Shown: piece by piece, positions 11,348 through 23,332 of the stretch | Layout: each line of letters starts with the position of its first letter | How positions within the stretch are numbered: position 1 is the first letter of the stretch | Origin: Asterias amurensis | Taxonomy: Eukaryota; Echinodermata; Asteroidea; Forcipulatida; Asteriidae | DNA: 64,000 bases | Reading direction: 5' to 3' | Assembly (NCBI RefSeq): GCF_032118995.1 | Contig: NC_092661.1 | Span: forward strand, 9,176,494 to 9,240,493 | Position numbers and translations under genes: made by a program | Notes under the pieces: generated by a model | What the model was told of the DNA's origin: nothing | The model's input: only the letters and a program-made list of their open reading frames with translations | The model's database searches: none

Positions 11348-12571
11348 TTAAAGGAATATCTGAATTGATGCGTTGTTGTATTGACACTCAGTGTAAAACT
11401 CACATGTAAATACTCGAGTTTTGTGGTTAATGTATACATGTACTTTATAGACAGGCGATTTGCTTTATCTATAAATGGAACATCGATCGATAGTTCAATG
11501 ATCAGCAGGTGTTTTGTAATAGTTGTCCCGTCATTGCATTGCTCGGAATCACAACAAAATGAATCAGTGTATGTAAACTCCATTACAGGAATTCACTGTA
11601 AACTATATGAGTCACATTTCCTCGAGCATTACTCGAACAATTTTTCTTAATTCCGACATCTTGTAATTGGCGAGGTCAAATTGAGACACCTGTTGCCGTG
11701 AATATCTAAAACGCCCTCTTCGAAACCATGACTTCCCAGCTAAAGGATCAGTCGGTGATTTTGAAAATATAAACGCACACTTTCGGTATGGGAGCCGGAG
11801 CCCAGGCGTAAAGGTCGTGGTTTCGAAAACGACTCAAGAACATCGTGAGCATTAAATAACCCCAAAGTGGCGACGTCACCTAGAAACAACACCATTTTCT
11901 GACGTTCGCGTTCACTTATTATTTTGCTCGCATAACGCGCTGCTAAACCTTTTCAAGCGTGCACGTTTCATCAACGTTGGTGGTCAATGCACGGGTTCAA
12001 AACATAAAGTATGCTGCAAAACATAAAGTATGCTGCAATGGCCGGATTTAAATTGAGAAAAACGAAAATAACCGAAACTTGTTGCAGTTTCGTTGTAGTC
12101 ATCGGTAGAACTCTGACGGGGGAAACTGTTTTAGGGCGTCCAGTGGAAATCTCTGTCTGTATAACGGAAATGTGATTTCTTATATACGATGAAAAGATAA
12201 AATTAGTAACAGACGTTCGGGTCGGAAAGAATTTCAGACAAGCCCAGTCGATGCAAAAACACAAAAGGGGCCAAAATGCCAAACCGCCAAATTGGGTTAA
12301 AGCGAATATGCGTTAGGTCCCGATGGGCTTCGATTTTAAGGAAGGGGTTACAGACATCTTTGTTCTAAAGACCCCGTTTAAATTTCCGGAGTTTTAAAGA
12401 GGTTTGTGAAGAGAAAAGTTAGGGCTTCGGTCATCGATCACAGGACCTCCAATCTGCCGAGAGATAAGGTTTAAAAATTCTCAGACGCTGGCATCATGAC
12501 ACACCCTTTCCTTCGCCGTTGGTGAACTTACACTTATTTCTGCGCTGCCGAAATGTTTCAAATAAGTTTAA
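11348..12571. other. Intergenic, no gene recognised
   Basis: Contains at about 11869-11955 a half copy of the MITE at 2236-2475 (GACGTCACCTAGAAACAACAC and GACGTTCGCGTTCAC). A short direct repeat of AAAACATAAAGTATGCTGCA occurs at about 11998-12037. Otherwise nothing. Confidence 0.5.
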
Positions 12572-12961
12572 AGGCATAGATACTATTGGTAATTACTCAA
12601 AATAATTATTAGCATAATACCTTATTTTGGTAACGAGTAATGGAGAGCTGTTGACAGTATAAAACATTGTAAGAAACGGCTCCCTCTGAAGTAACGTACT
12701 TTTCAAGAAAGAAGTAATTTTCCATGAATTTGATTTAGAGACCTCAGAATTAAATTTTGAGGTCTCGAATCAAGCATCAGCTGCAAGCACACAACTTCGT
12801 GTGACAAGGGTGTTTTTTCTTTCATTTTTATCTTGCAACTTCGACGACCAATTGAGCTCAAAGTTTCGTAGGTTTCTTATTTTACGCATAGGCCCTATAT
12901 GTGGAGTTACACCAAGTGAGAAGACTGGTCTTTTCAAATTACCAAATAGTGTCCAGTGTCT
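12572..12961. mobile_element. TTAA-flanked MITE, family F1, near full length
   Basis: 390 bp with ends AGGCATAGATACTATTGGTA and CCAAATAGTGTCCAGTGTCT, flanked by TTAA at 12568-12571 and 12962-12965. It holds every part of the family body, including the inner palindrome GAGACCTCAGAATTAAATTTTGAGGTCTC. Confidence 0.85.
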
Positions 12962-12965
12962 TTAA

Positions 12966-15089
12966 AGGGTTTTGGAATGCTTTTATAGATCGAGCTTTCG
13001 GCCATGACATGTATCCCTACTCACTGTGAATGAAGATGTATGTAATTTAGTTAACCTGTAGAGGTTACAGCTTCATAATCGCAAGTTTTTTAGAGGAAAA
13101 AAAAGTGAAAACCACAGACTGAGTAATGTTTTCAGGAGAGTTGCAAACTTGTAAATAAGTGTAGATATTGATTCAAAAACATGGAGGGCGAACTTTATTG
13201 GTTTGTAATATTTATAGCTTTCGTTTTTCACTTATGAATTTACTTGTTTTAAAAACGTTCTCACCGCTTGCACTGTGCCGATAAATGTTAGTAGTTCTAT
13301 ACATCTAATAAATATTGCACATTTAATCGAAGATGCCCTCGGTTAAACGGAAATTCTTGCCAAATCAGTCACCATGTGTTTGGCTTTATACACAATATTT
13401 AACGATATTACTGCATATCTTACTTAGTTTTTAGTAACTAAAACTGCTTTACACGCCAATAAAACAGTGCTTGCCGATTCAACGCCAATTTCAGCACTAT
13501 CTAAGATAAGAAAAGCAAGCGCACAAACAAAAGTTCCCTGCAACCCGGGCCCAATTTCACAGAGCTGCTTAAGCACAAACAGCAACATAGCAAAACAAAT
13601 TCATGCTTATATTACTAGCATAAGGTTACCAGCTAAACTGCCCTGTTACATGTATAATTTTAAACTGGTATCCTGCTCCTTTCTGCTTAGCTGACAATTA
13701 TTGAGCAATATTTTTTATGACACGGTGCGGACTCCTCTTCAACCGATAAGAATCCAACTTGTCGCTTACGGCACACATCGGTTAAAATGTAGCCCTGTTG
13801 GAAAGTCTGCTTTTGGTTTTCTTTTTTTGACAGTTGTCATAACTTTTTTAAATTTTCATTAAGAGTGTTATCAACATATACGTTTAAGACTGACTAATAC
13901 CGAACGAACCTTAATAATAAGAATGTTCTTTTTTGTAAAGGCCTTATAAGGACTAAAATGTACCTCTTTTGCAAACGTCTTGCATACTGTTTTACTACAG
14001 CTAATTATAGAGGAATATTTAAATTTCTAATAAAAGATTTATAACGCAAACGAAACGAGATATTTGTTTGAAACATGTCAGTGATTGTGTCTGGTCAGTT
14101 AAAAGCATCCCCGTTGTGGTGCTATCATGGGGTCACGGTGCGGCCATTTTGAATAATCGCCTATTCTCAATGTCACCAAACCGAGGCTGGAATGATAAAC
14201 AGTCTGGTTCCTTTTTGTACAATGAAATTAGCATTCATTGCTGTTGTTTGATACCAGGATCACGACCAAGATGGCGGCACGATGGTTTATGATCAATAAG
14301 GGTTGACCTCCCAAAGTTGACCCCCTCTCATGCCCAATTAGACAACGGACACGATGTCTAATAACCACACCACCCCTTCACCCCATCAGCCTCTTTAGAT
14401 AACACACACAGACGTCCTCAAAATTAGCAACGTTAATCCCTTCAAGGGGTTACGTTTACACTGGTGTAAACAACTAACAAATTCCTTGAACTGTGACTTA
14501 GGTATTATCACGAGAGAACAAAGTAGTAATTAGGTTTTAAGCTTTCTGTGCCATCTTCCCCAAGATGACGAAGGCTGACCAATTAAAAGCATTTCCAAGA
14601 CACTTCCTTTCAGCACTGGTCCTAAGATATCAACGTCATGTCTCTTTTATTTTAAGTAGTGCTGATGTGTAACTGGTTCTTATAATTACGCAACTGGTTA
14701 GTTGTGATGTTGAGTCAAAGGAGTATATTTTGTTGTACATTCCGTGCCATTATTGTTCAATCTAAAATGTTTAGAAAGTGACTCCCATCACCACCCTTTG
14801 TTGTACATTCGCATGCCTTCTGTGCCATTAATTACACTCTAGTTTGGGGGTAAATTACAAAGTGGATTTTGCTGATGCAAAGTATTGCTGCATTGTTTGG
14901 AGCATGTATTAACTATGGGGGTATTCAAAGTTGTCATTTAAAAGACAGGGGAGTAAAGGGCACATGGTACAAGATCAAGGCGAATTCGAGATTTTGAGCC
15001 GGTAGTGTGTATAATAAAAACACAAATTTATGGAGTACAGTGCGAAGTAGTTTACTACGGAAGCTTATTGCCGCCACATGAAAATAAAC
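12966..15089. other. Intergenic, no gene recognised
   Basis: 13548-13710 is a family A fragment (GGGCCCAATTTCACAGAGCTG). The rest is AT-rich with no supported exon. 14265-14330 shows short GATGGCGGCA-like motifs common in repeats. Confidence 0.5.
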
Positions 15090-15365
15090 CTCTGTGTACG
15101 TACACAAAGAGTCTAAACGTATCATGTACGTACAAAATAACCCCAAACATATCGTAAACATACACGATAACTGTTTGTGTACCTACATGACACATACAAA
15201 CATTATAATGCACGTACACAATAAATCACACTTTTATCGTGTACGTACACGATAAGTTTCGATGTATCGTGTATGTACACGATAAGTACCGATGGTACAC
15301 GATACATACCGATGGATCGTGTACGTACATGACTAGTTTCAATGTATCGTGTACGCACACGATGA
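15090..15365. repeat. Array of short palindromes (ATCGTGTACGTACACGAT)
   Basis: Perfect or near-perfect 18-20 bp palindromes occur at about 15235-15254, 15265-15284, 15315-15333 and 15345-15363, about 30 or 50 bp apart (the gap is filled by a rearranged half). More degenerate GTACGTACAC/GTACGTACAA motifs extend back to about 15090. Linkers read AAGTTTCGATG or AAGTACCGATG. Confidence 0.75.
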
Positions 15366-15904
15366 CAAGGTTTGGCCAAGTGAAACAAGGTTGTGCCAAG
15401 TTGTGTAAAGTTGACTTCCAGACATGTAGCAATGTAACGCTACTACCGTGATGCAAGATTACATCCACCTTGTGGGTGGGTCTTGTGATTTTTTAAGTGA
15501 TAAACTCACGGAAAAGGGAGGGAAGTTAATTAATTCCAATGTTTTTTTTTACACGACAGATACATTTTTGAATAATATCATAAAGAAAGTCTTTGTATGT
15601 TGTTGTAAAATATCCGGTCACACATTACGGCTAGCCAATCAGAACAGCCGAGAAATTACTATAGTCTGTATTTACCAATGGAAATCGCTCTACTATCGAT
15701 ATCAGGAGAGCTCAAAATGGCCGACTCGTCTGCAGGCAAAAAAGTGCTGTCGAGCTACGAATAATTTTTGCCAAATCTTGAATTGGCTTCGTGAATAAGA
15801 ACATCGGTATTAAAAAACAGGCTCAGTACTATTTTACCACGAACTTTTACCACGGGCATAATGAGTGTAAGTACGTTTTATTAAGCACAAACAGTAAAGA
15901 CTCT
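15366..15904. other. Intergenic, no gene recognised
   Basis: Frames here (for example 15448-15798) have no recognisable protein similarity, splice sites or domain. Confidence 0.4.
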
Positions 15905-16075
15905 TCCAAACAGTCTAGACTTTGGTAAGACACTGCTCTAGAATTACAAGGGTCGTAGATTTGAATCACACCGGAGTAACATTCCTGTGATATTTTTTTT
16001 GCACAGGACTCGGGAAAGTACTGAGTATGCATTGCTAAAAAAAAAATCGGTGTATGGGTAAAAGCAAAAAAAAAA
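15905..16075 (+). repeat. tRNA-derived SINE with A-rich tail
   Basis: Carries GACACTGCTCTAGAATTACAAGGG, a decayed B-box (TAGATTTGAATCACACC) and the shared 3' body (ACTCGGGAAAGTACTGAGTA, ATCGGTGTATGGGTAAAAGC), ending in poly(A). Better copy: 46735-46895. Confidence 0.75.
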
Positions 16076-16264
16076 AAAAATCGTTGTCACACTCTTGCCA
16101 AACTTGTTTCGCTCTATGTGCTCACATTAAATACACAGTTTTCCCTTGACATTTCACCCAGAGGGAAAGAGTGGGCGGGATACTTATACAAACCTACAAA
16201 CCACATCCAAGTAGCAAGGCCTTAAGCAAGGCTGGATGTCACAGCACCACCCCTCTCTCCTGGT

Positions 16265-16350
16265 TTAAAGGCAATGTATAAGCCTTAGTTTTTTTTTTGT
16301 ACCATTCGATTGTTTTATTTCTACATAAATGTTGCAGTATACAATAAACA
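16265..16350. repeat. Dispersed repeat shared with 1316-1440
   Basis: TTTAAAGGCAATGTATAAGCCTT followed by ACCATTCGATTGTTTTATTT, matching the earlier copy. It may be an end of a TTAA-type element. Confidence 0.45.
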
Positions 16351-16400
16351 ATTATTGTGATATCGCCGAAACTCCGGCACGAGTCCACGGGGAGAGGAAG

Positions 16401-16575
16401 AAGACCTTATGCACATGACGTCATTTCAGTAGGGCGCCCTCACCTAGAGGTTAAAAGGAGGTTGTTCATTGGCCAATACTGTGCGCCGCGCGTACAAATC
16501 TGTGCGTCTCGATTGTTACGTCACCGTTTTTCCTCTAAGATGGCGGCTGGATGACGTCAATGCAGAAGGTCTATA
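16401..16575. mobile_element. Short MITE (GACCTTATGCA ends)
   Basis: About 175 bp with an inverted end pair AGACCTTATGCACATGACGT and ATGACGTCAATGCAGAAGGTCT. A second copy at 55998-56175 keeps the same interior (GGAGGTTGTTCATTGGCCAA, CGTCTCGATTGTT). Confidence 0.75.
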
Positions 16576-16831
16576 GGCTTAACAGGAATAAACAATATGA
16601 GAAGCGTTACCGCGGCAACGCCTTTTAAGTTGAAATTTTGGGGGACAAGTGATAATATACTTTTTTTTAACGGTAGGCTACTTCGGAGTGAATGTTTCTT
16701 AAAATGAAATATACTATCCAAAGATGATGTACTCATAACCAGCACTGCTCATTATTACCAAGTAAGTTTGTATTGCCATTAATTTTCAGAGTCATTACCA
16801 AACGTAGGTCTCTATACATACCCTTTATTAA

Positions 16832-17166
16832 AGGGTCTTTGTAACTTTTGTAGGACAAAAAACACAATGTCCACAGATTTACACTAAACTTACACAGTTT
16901 GAAGATAATGATAGTAGAAAGCTTCCCTGAAAATAGTACGAGCTGAGGTGCTGTAGTTTTGGGGAAATGAGTAAAACAATGTCATGAAAATAATTTTCCT
17001 CTCATACGAAAATTATTTTAATCATTTACAAACGTATATTCATGACATTGTTTTACTCATTTCTCAGAAACTACAGCACCTCAGTAAGTAATATTTGAAG
17101 GGAAGCTTTCCACTATCATTATCTTCAAACTGTGTAAGTTTAATGTAAATCTATGGACATTTTGAA
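16832..17166. mobile_element. Large hairpin MITE next to TTAA
   Basis: The left arm after TTAA (16828-16831) begins AGGGTCTTTGTAAC. The arms AATGTCCACAGATTTACACT ... AAACTTACACAGTTTGAAGA pair with TCTTCAAACTGTGTAAGTTT ... AAATCTATGGACATT. The inner arms ACTACAGCACCTCAG / CTGAGGTGCTGTAGT also pair. The outermost right end is missing. Confidence 0.75.
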
Positions 17167-17177
17167 AAGGTGGGGGA

Positions 17178-17250
17178 AGAGAAGGGATGAATGTGAAGCT
17201 ATATACAAGAATAATATCCATGTATATAGCTGCAAATTCATCCCTTCTCT
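17178..17250. repeat. 73-bp hairpin
   Basis: AGAGAAGGGATGAATGTGAA with GCTATATAC pairs with GTATATAGC and TTCATCCCTTCTCT. It directly follows the hairpin at 16832-17166 and may be its displaced right part or a separate tiny foldback. Confidence 0.7.
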
Positions 17251-17252
17251 AC

Positions 17253-18798
17253 GTGTATTGCATCTTACTATGATTCAATGCACCCAAGGGGGACGGATCA
17301 ACCTTATCAACCAGAAGCAATCGGGGTTAACCTCCGTTTTCCACTGCTAGGTCTTTCCATCCGATACCCCAAAAGCTCGTGGGGCTACACCGTGGCTGTA
17401 CTCCCCGTGCAAAACCACTCAAGCCCCGGTCGAATTACGTGCTGTGGTCGGTCATCTTTTGGCCGCGGTGGCAGGGCATGAAGGGGGCTGACTGTGTGGG
17501 AAATTGACTCGCTGCGGTGCCGGAAAGCCGTCGGAAACTTCTGTAATTATTGTCAGCGTGGATGAAAATGAAATGATGAAATTGGGAAAGGGGGTTTCTG
17601 GGTGTGGCTGATTGAGGGTGTGTGGGTGGGTCGGGGGGGGGGGGAGTGGTACATGATTAGGGGTTTCATGTTCGGTGATGTCTGTTGGGTCGAAGACAGT
17701 CCGATATAGTGTAACCAGAGGGGAAAGGGGTCCGTAGATACAGCACCCCCTCCCTCCTTCTGAGAACCCTTTATTTTTCCCCCAAGAGGTCGAGATGCAC
17801 AATGGCTCAAATTCCCAAACTATGTACTTTATAAAACTTATCACCATACCATAGACTTTGTACATAACATTTCTTGAGGGAACACAACCAGTTTTTGAGA
17901 ATTTCTTATGAAGACCTTTTGTTCTCCCAGTTTCGTTTAGCCCATGCCTGTCTGATGTATAAGGAAGCGAATATGAGCACACACAACACGTCCCAAAAAT
18001 GAAAATTTTAGGCTTCACCACTGATATAGTCGAGTCCGACGTCTTTAAGTTGGTGACCTGTGGGGAAAGTGACCTTCATTCAGGGGGATGCTCTCTTTCC
18101 GCAAAGACCCCAAACAGTCCGGCACCTCCAGAGGGATTGATCAGTAGGCAGGATGTAATGCATTTAAACCACCCAGCTCTGGGGATGAGAGCGGGAGGAA
18201 AGAGGAAAAGACCGAGGGTCAATGAGCTCATTTCCACGGCGCTGACAGAGTGCCTTACACCCCCCTTGCTGCAGGACAGCTGAAGAGTCGATGCTTTTTT
18301 TGAGGGTTGATACGCTTCCTTGTGAAACAGACTGTGATGGCACGGATGGGGCTGGAGGGGGTAGGGAGCCATTGTCTCCCGGGGGTTGGATTGGGTGTCG
18401 TCTGCTCTCATAACCGTTTCCTTAATTCCCCACACGTCCCTTCAGAAGACGCTAACATCAACATTCTGATTGTCTATTTTGGCCATGATGCACTTTGCTT
18501 GTTCCAGCTTCAGACAGAAACAGTCAAGCTCACTGACTGTCCGGCGCAACTAGACTCTGAGTGCAAATTAAATCAAGATCAAACCGTGGCTAGATTTCCT
18601 GTCATGGAGAACTGATGCACCCTAACTCCATCCTGCGTGCATGTATCACATGATTCTACCAACAGATAAGGCACATTGTTTGTTATTTATAGACTTTTCT
18701 ACAGTTAACTTATAAGTGATAAATTTACTAGAATCCTGCAATCATCAATCACAGAGCGTAGATCCTACATAGGCAAAGATACTGAACATTGAATAAGA
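17253..18798. other. Intergenic, no gene recognised
   Basis: Somewhat more GC-rich than its surroundings, with a G run at 17632-17644. Long minus-strand frames (17452-18021) are Pro/His/Thr low-complexity and lack splice context, so I do not call a gene. Confidence 0.4.
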
Positions 18799-19325
18799 CT
18801 TTTATTATAGGCATCTGAAAGCACACAAATTTGTGCAACATGGGTGTTTTTTCTTTCATTATTCTCTTGCAACTTCGATGACCAATTAAGTGCATACGTT
18901 GGGATATACACCAAGTGAGAGTGGTCTTTGACAGTTACCATAGATGTCCAGTGTATTTAAGCGAAAGCGTATTTCACAGGATAGCAAGAAAAGTAGGCAA
19001 CCATCTTGCGGATTCATGTTAAATTCTTCAGGCCTGAAGCCTTTTACTATAGGCATCCGTAGAAGCAACAAATTTGTGCAACAATGGTCATCTAAATTTA
19101 ACATCTATTACAACAATGGTCAGTATTCTCTTGCAACTTTGATGACAAACAATGGTCATCTAAATTTAACACCTATTACAACAATGGTCATTATTCTCTT
19201 GCAACTTTGATGACCAATGAAGCCAAAATGTTCACAGATTTGTCATTTTATGCACACACGTTGGGATACACCAGATGAGAATACTATAGCCTTTAGCAAT
19301 TACCTGGGATGTCCAACAGTGCCTT
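18799..19325. mobile_element. Diverged F1 MITE with internal tandem duplications
   Basis: Repeated F1 3' segments: CATCTGAAAGCACACAA, TCTCTTGCAACTTCGATGACC and CACCAAGTGAGA occur, then recur. 19078-19215 holds two copies of an AACAATGGTCATCTAAATTT unit. It ends near GATGTCCAACAGTGCCTTTAA. Confidence 0.6.
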
Positions 19326-20161
19326 TAATGTAGGCCTATACTCCAACACTCCAGCTAAGATTATGTAGACCAAAATGACAGGCCTACATACAACATCCCA
19401 AGCGGTACACTCAGATTTCCTTGGATTGCCTGAAATAATTTCCGATGAGGAAAGAAGACAATTAAATAATCCGGGGGTTATATGAGCTGACAATTTTTCT
19501 CTCTCCAGGTTCGCGAGAATACCCGTGCAAAACTTCGTTTACACCTCTTGCTAAGCACAAAAAGTAACAAGATACCAGGCAAAATTCCATTAAAGTAATA
19601 TTGTTGTGACTGGTGTCCCACTCAATTTTTGCTTAGCAAAAGGATTTACCAAGCAGTATTGTCTGCTCAACATCTTTATGAAATTGAACCCCGCCATTTT
19701 ACATAATTTCACTTTTACTTTTGGCAGCCACGCATGTTTAAGGCGTGGCCGTATCCGAATTGGCAGTGTCCAGGGAACAGCTCAAAGGTTTTGTCCCCCA
19801 CCTGGAAAATTATCATGGACTGGAGGAGGATGATTCAAAAGAGAGCGCTGTCCATAAGAAGTTTGTACACAATTCGCCATTATGGGGGGACAGAATTTCC
19901 TGCCCCACCGGCTATGGCTAGATTTCTTGCCTACAGAATGTTCTGCAATGAATATTCACATATAAACACGTTTGTATATGCTGCCGTCTCTTCCAAGAGT
20001 CTTAATTCCTAACCGGATTGCGCGGTGTATAGGCTTATTGTTTCAGTAGAGCGGCTCAATAGAGCGCCGAAAACAGACCATGTTCAAAACGGCGGCAACA
20101 CTGACACGGCTACATTTGTGCGTCAATCAAACAACCACGTGGTAAGAACTGTCTCTCTTAA
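19326..20161. other. Intergenic with a family A fragment
   Basis: 19528-19692 is a diverged family A element (CTTGCTAAGCACAAAAAGTA ... CATCTTTATGAAATTGAACCC). No gene recognised. Confidence 0.5.
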
Positions 20162-20531
20162 AGGGAAGGTACACGTTTGGTAGTTACTCAAAACACATAT
20201 TATATTAACTTAAAAACTGACTTGGTAACGAGCATTGGAGAGCTGTTGATAGTATAAAACATTGACTCCCTCTGAAGCAACTTAGTTTTTGAGAAAGAGG
20301 TAATTTCTCACTAAAATATTAAAAGACTTCTGGCTAGAAGTCTTTTATTCTTATCTGAAAGCACACAAATTCATCCAACAACGGGTGTTTTTTTCTTTCA
20401 TCATTTCCTCGCAACTTCGATGACCAACTGAGCCCAAATTTTCACAGGTTTGTTATTTTATGCGTATGTTGAGATGCACCGAGTGAGAAGACTGGTCTTT
20501 GATAGACAATTACCAAACGTGTACCTTCCCT
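20162..20531. mobile_element. TTAA-flanked MITE, family F2
   Basis: Ends AGGGAAGGTACACGTTTGGT and ACCAAACGTGTACCTTCCCT, flanked by TTAA at 20158-20161 and 20532-20535. The body is related to F1 (GCACACAAATTCATCCAACA, GTGTTTTTTTCTTTCATC) but the termini differ. The twin copy is at 35332-35697. Confidence 0.9.
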
Positions 20532-21312
20532 TTAATGAATATTCATTTATACACATGTATGCGCAATGCACGGGAAAGGGAGGGATTCTTGAGTTCAGTC
20601 ATTGTCATAAGTTTCGCTGGGGGGGGGGGGGGGGGGGGTGGCGGTCGGTTGCAACAGAGCAGCACGGCGGTAGATTTTGAGTGATAATTTTGGTGGCCAT
20701 TTCTGTGTAAACGAAACTACATAAGAATTGAGGGGTAATCAGGATACAGTGAAATGGGACTGTGTAAATGAAAAACCTAAAAATACACCAGGCAATTCCA
20801 AATTATTTTCTAGGTGTTATCAGTTTTTTAGGAGAAGACCAGAATCAAAGATTTAATTGACAAGTTAGAATAAACTTTTTATACTTTCGTACTTTTATAC
20901 TTTTCATACTTTCCCATTCTGTCATAAAAAATAATTAAAGGTCTATTTTACGATCAAATATTAATAAATAAAGAGTTGAATTCAAAGTAAGAATAAGGTG
21001 ATTTTTTAATAAACCTCCCATTATATTATCAAAATATTGACTTTTTTTTTAAATATTAACAAATCCCTCAAAATATAGATTTGAATTAAGATACCTTTAA
21101 ATACTACAACTTTATCAAAAAAATGTGAAAGTTCAGACGGATGAAAGGTGTATTTCATAAAAGAAATATTCCATTGATATTAATATAATAACAATTTCAA
21201 TATACAAACGAGATTTCTAGGTTTGTAAAAACTAAATTTAAAACTTCATTAAGAAGTGGAAAGCAGAGGTAAATCCAACACTTTCACTTTCCAATAATTA
21301 TTGTGTCCTTAA
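20532..21312. other. Intergenic, poly(G) run and AT-rich sequence
   Basis: A run of 20 G lies at 20619-20638. After it the sequence is strongly AT-rich with no coding signal. Confidence 0.6.
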
Positions 21313-21638
21313 AGGCACTGGACATTATTGGTAATTGCTCAAAATAATTGGTAAAGAGCAGTGGAGAGCTGTTGATAGTAGAAAACATTGTGAGAAACGG
21401 CTCCCTCTGAAGTAATTTTTGCGAAAGAAGTAATTTCCCACTAAAATAATTATTTGAATTAATTTTGAGACCTCGGCTCTGGAATCGAAATCACCTGAAA
21501 GCACAACTTTGTGTGACAAGGGTGTTTTTTCTTCCCTTATTATCTTGTAACTTCGACGACCAATTGAGTTTAAATTTTCAAAGGTTTGTTAGTTTGTGCA
21601 TAATTTATGTTGAAAATTACCAAAGGCATCCAGTGTCT
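21313..21638. mobile_element. TTAA-flanked MITE, family F1
   Basis: Starts AGGCACTGGACATTATTGGT after TTAA (21309-21312) and ends GGCATCCAGTGTCT before TTAG, a mutated TTAA. The right part is shortened. Confidence 0.75.
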
Positions 21639-21639
21639 T

Positions 21640-21725
21640 TAGCAGTTAGACTTGAAACCCCTTACCCACAACCTTGTAATTGTAAGTCCTGCAGTCTAAC
21701 CACGGAACCACTGTGCTTTATGGTT
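21640..21725 (-). repeat. tRNA-like fragment of a SINE
   Basis: In minus sense it reads GTTAGACTGCAGGACTTACAATTACAAGG, then a decayed B-box. It matches the plus-strand copy at 56333-56392. It is too degenerate to be a working tRNA. Confidence 0.5.
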
Positions 21726-21825
21726 TCACCGAAAAAATGAAATCATAAGATTTTAAGCTTTTCATATCGGGAATAAAAAAATACAATAGTAAATAATATT
21801 AAATGGTAATAAAATATTCTAATAT

Positions 21826-22196
21826 TTATAGCCCATATCAAAATAACCATCTCAATGCGCTTCAAATGAGTGCTCTGGGGTTGATTTCAGAAAGAGTTAA
21901 AACTTAAGGCTAGTCTTAACTCTTTGTGAAACCCACCCCTATGGGCCAATAACATCCCTTTAATCTTTCTCAGCTCCATTATGGGGACAATACAACCAGG
22001 GCAACCAAAGGCTTCTTCATACACAATATCAACCTCTAGCAGCTGCCCGTTATAATTATACCCCTGGGTGAAGAGAAACAATTATAGTTAAGTATCCTCA
22101 AGGACACAAGTGTCATGACTAGGATTTACCACACTCTGATGACTTAACCACCAGAACTTGAATTCCGTGCTCTTAACCACTCTTGGCGATGACACC
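21826..22196 (-). repeat. tRNA-derived SINE (class-II head) with nested hairpin
   Basis: Matches 62475-62808: CAATGCGCTT, GGGCCAATAACATCCCTTT, AATATCAACCTCTA, AAGGACACAAGTGTCATGAC, then a tRNA-like head ending GCGATGACAC. A hairpin MITE (GGTTGATTTCAG ... GTGAAACCCACC, about 21878-21938) sits inside it at a point that is uninterrupted in the 62.5-kb copy. Confidence 0.7.
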
Positions 22197-22287
22197 CTAC
22201 CCGTATATGCAATCACAAGCATTTATACTTTTCATATCTGGGAAAACAATACAATATAATATCTATAAAGGCACATTCTAGGGATTG

Positions 22288-23000
22288 TTAGAGGTCCTTT
22301 TCCTTCTCCACCCCTGTCCCTTTATAAGGGTGTCTCACGGTCATCAATACAATCGCAGCAGCAGCAGCACAAATGACCCCCATTGCTCCAGGGGCTTGGG
22401 GTCCGACCTCCAACATCACCCCGCTAAGAAACGGCGAGACTGACCGAGACACAGACGCCACTGACTGACTGATCCCAAGCAGAGCTCCAGTGTTATTCAC
22501 CCTCCCGCGCCGAATAACAAGATCTGTCATACAAACCCGCAAAACCTGAGTGGTCAAAGACAGAACAGACCCCCAGAATACGATGAGCGAAAGACTAGGC
22601 GACGTCGTCAACCCAAACAGGCAAATCACCAAAGAGAAACTCAAATGGCGCACAAGTCTGGTCAGGTCGTCGTAGAATTTGACGATTTTCCCGACGGCCA
22701 ACCCGCTGAGTGCACCTGTGAGGGCGCTGTAGCTCATCAGCCACCCGTTGATTTTGGGAGTGGTGTGGAACCTCTCCGCCAGGATGAGAGTGAAGTTGTT
22801 GTAGTACATCATGACGGAGAACTTGATGAGGAATCGTACAAGGAGAAGATCCCCGCTGGATTTGCACATCTCCCCGAAAGACTGAAAAAAGTTCTTCTCT
22901 GCGGGGCCATTGAGAACCTCGCCACTAAATACTGCCTTCGATGTTGTAGAATTCTCATTCTGTTTTGAGTCTTTATGGTGAACTAAGATATAAACAAAAA
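22288..23000 (-). CDS. MFSD9-like: MFSD9-type transporter, lone last exon (6C)
   Basis: A 713-nt exon encoding the C-terminal half of an MFS transporter (six predicted membrane segments), ending KGTGVEKEKDL and TAA. On the minus strand a good acceptor (TTTTTCCTGTCAG) precedes TTTTTGTTTAT, giving the same phase and the same start (FVYILV) as the last exons at 26575 and 41304. Conserved motifs include ERFHTTPKINGW, RRGRVNNTGALLGISQS and SPFLSGVML. No copies of exons 1-5 lie between it and the next block. It is either an alternative last exon spliced from exon 5 at 28661-28870 or a stranded duplicate. The frame and acceptor are intact, which argues against simple decay. Confidence 0.85.
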
Positions 23001-23332
23001 CTGACAGGAAAAAAAAAGGAAAAAGTATAAAGTCTGCAAAATACAAAACAAGGCTTCAATCTGTCACACACAATGAGCTGACAATAGCACCATTGAGAAT
23101 TATTTCTAATGTACTTGATAGTTTAAAAAAATAAATTACCAATCACTTATGCAAATTCTGAAATGGTTTGGCAAGAATTCATCAACAAGTCGACAAGAGT
23201 TAATATTAAGTTGGCCTTGATTTGCTGGACTGACCAGTGATGCTTTGCATCGGGCCACAATTACCAAAACTTTCCCGCAAAAGTCAAATCCGGGCTGATT
23301 CGCTTGTCAAATAGACAAGAAAAGAGCTTTAA

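Noticed and set aside
17452-18021. 189-codon minus-strand frame
   Set aside because: Low-complexity Pro/His/Thr content, no domain, no splice or promoter context.
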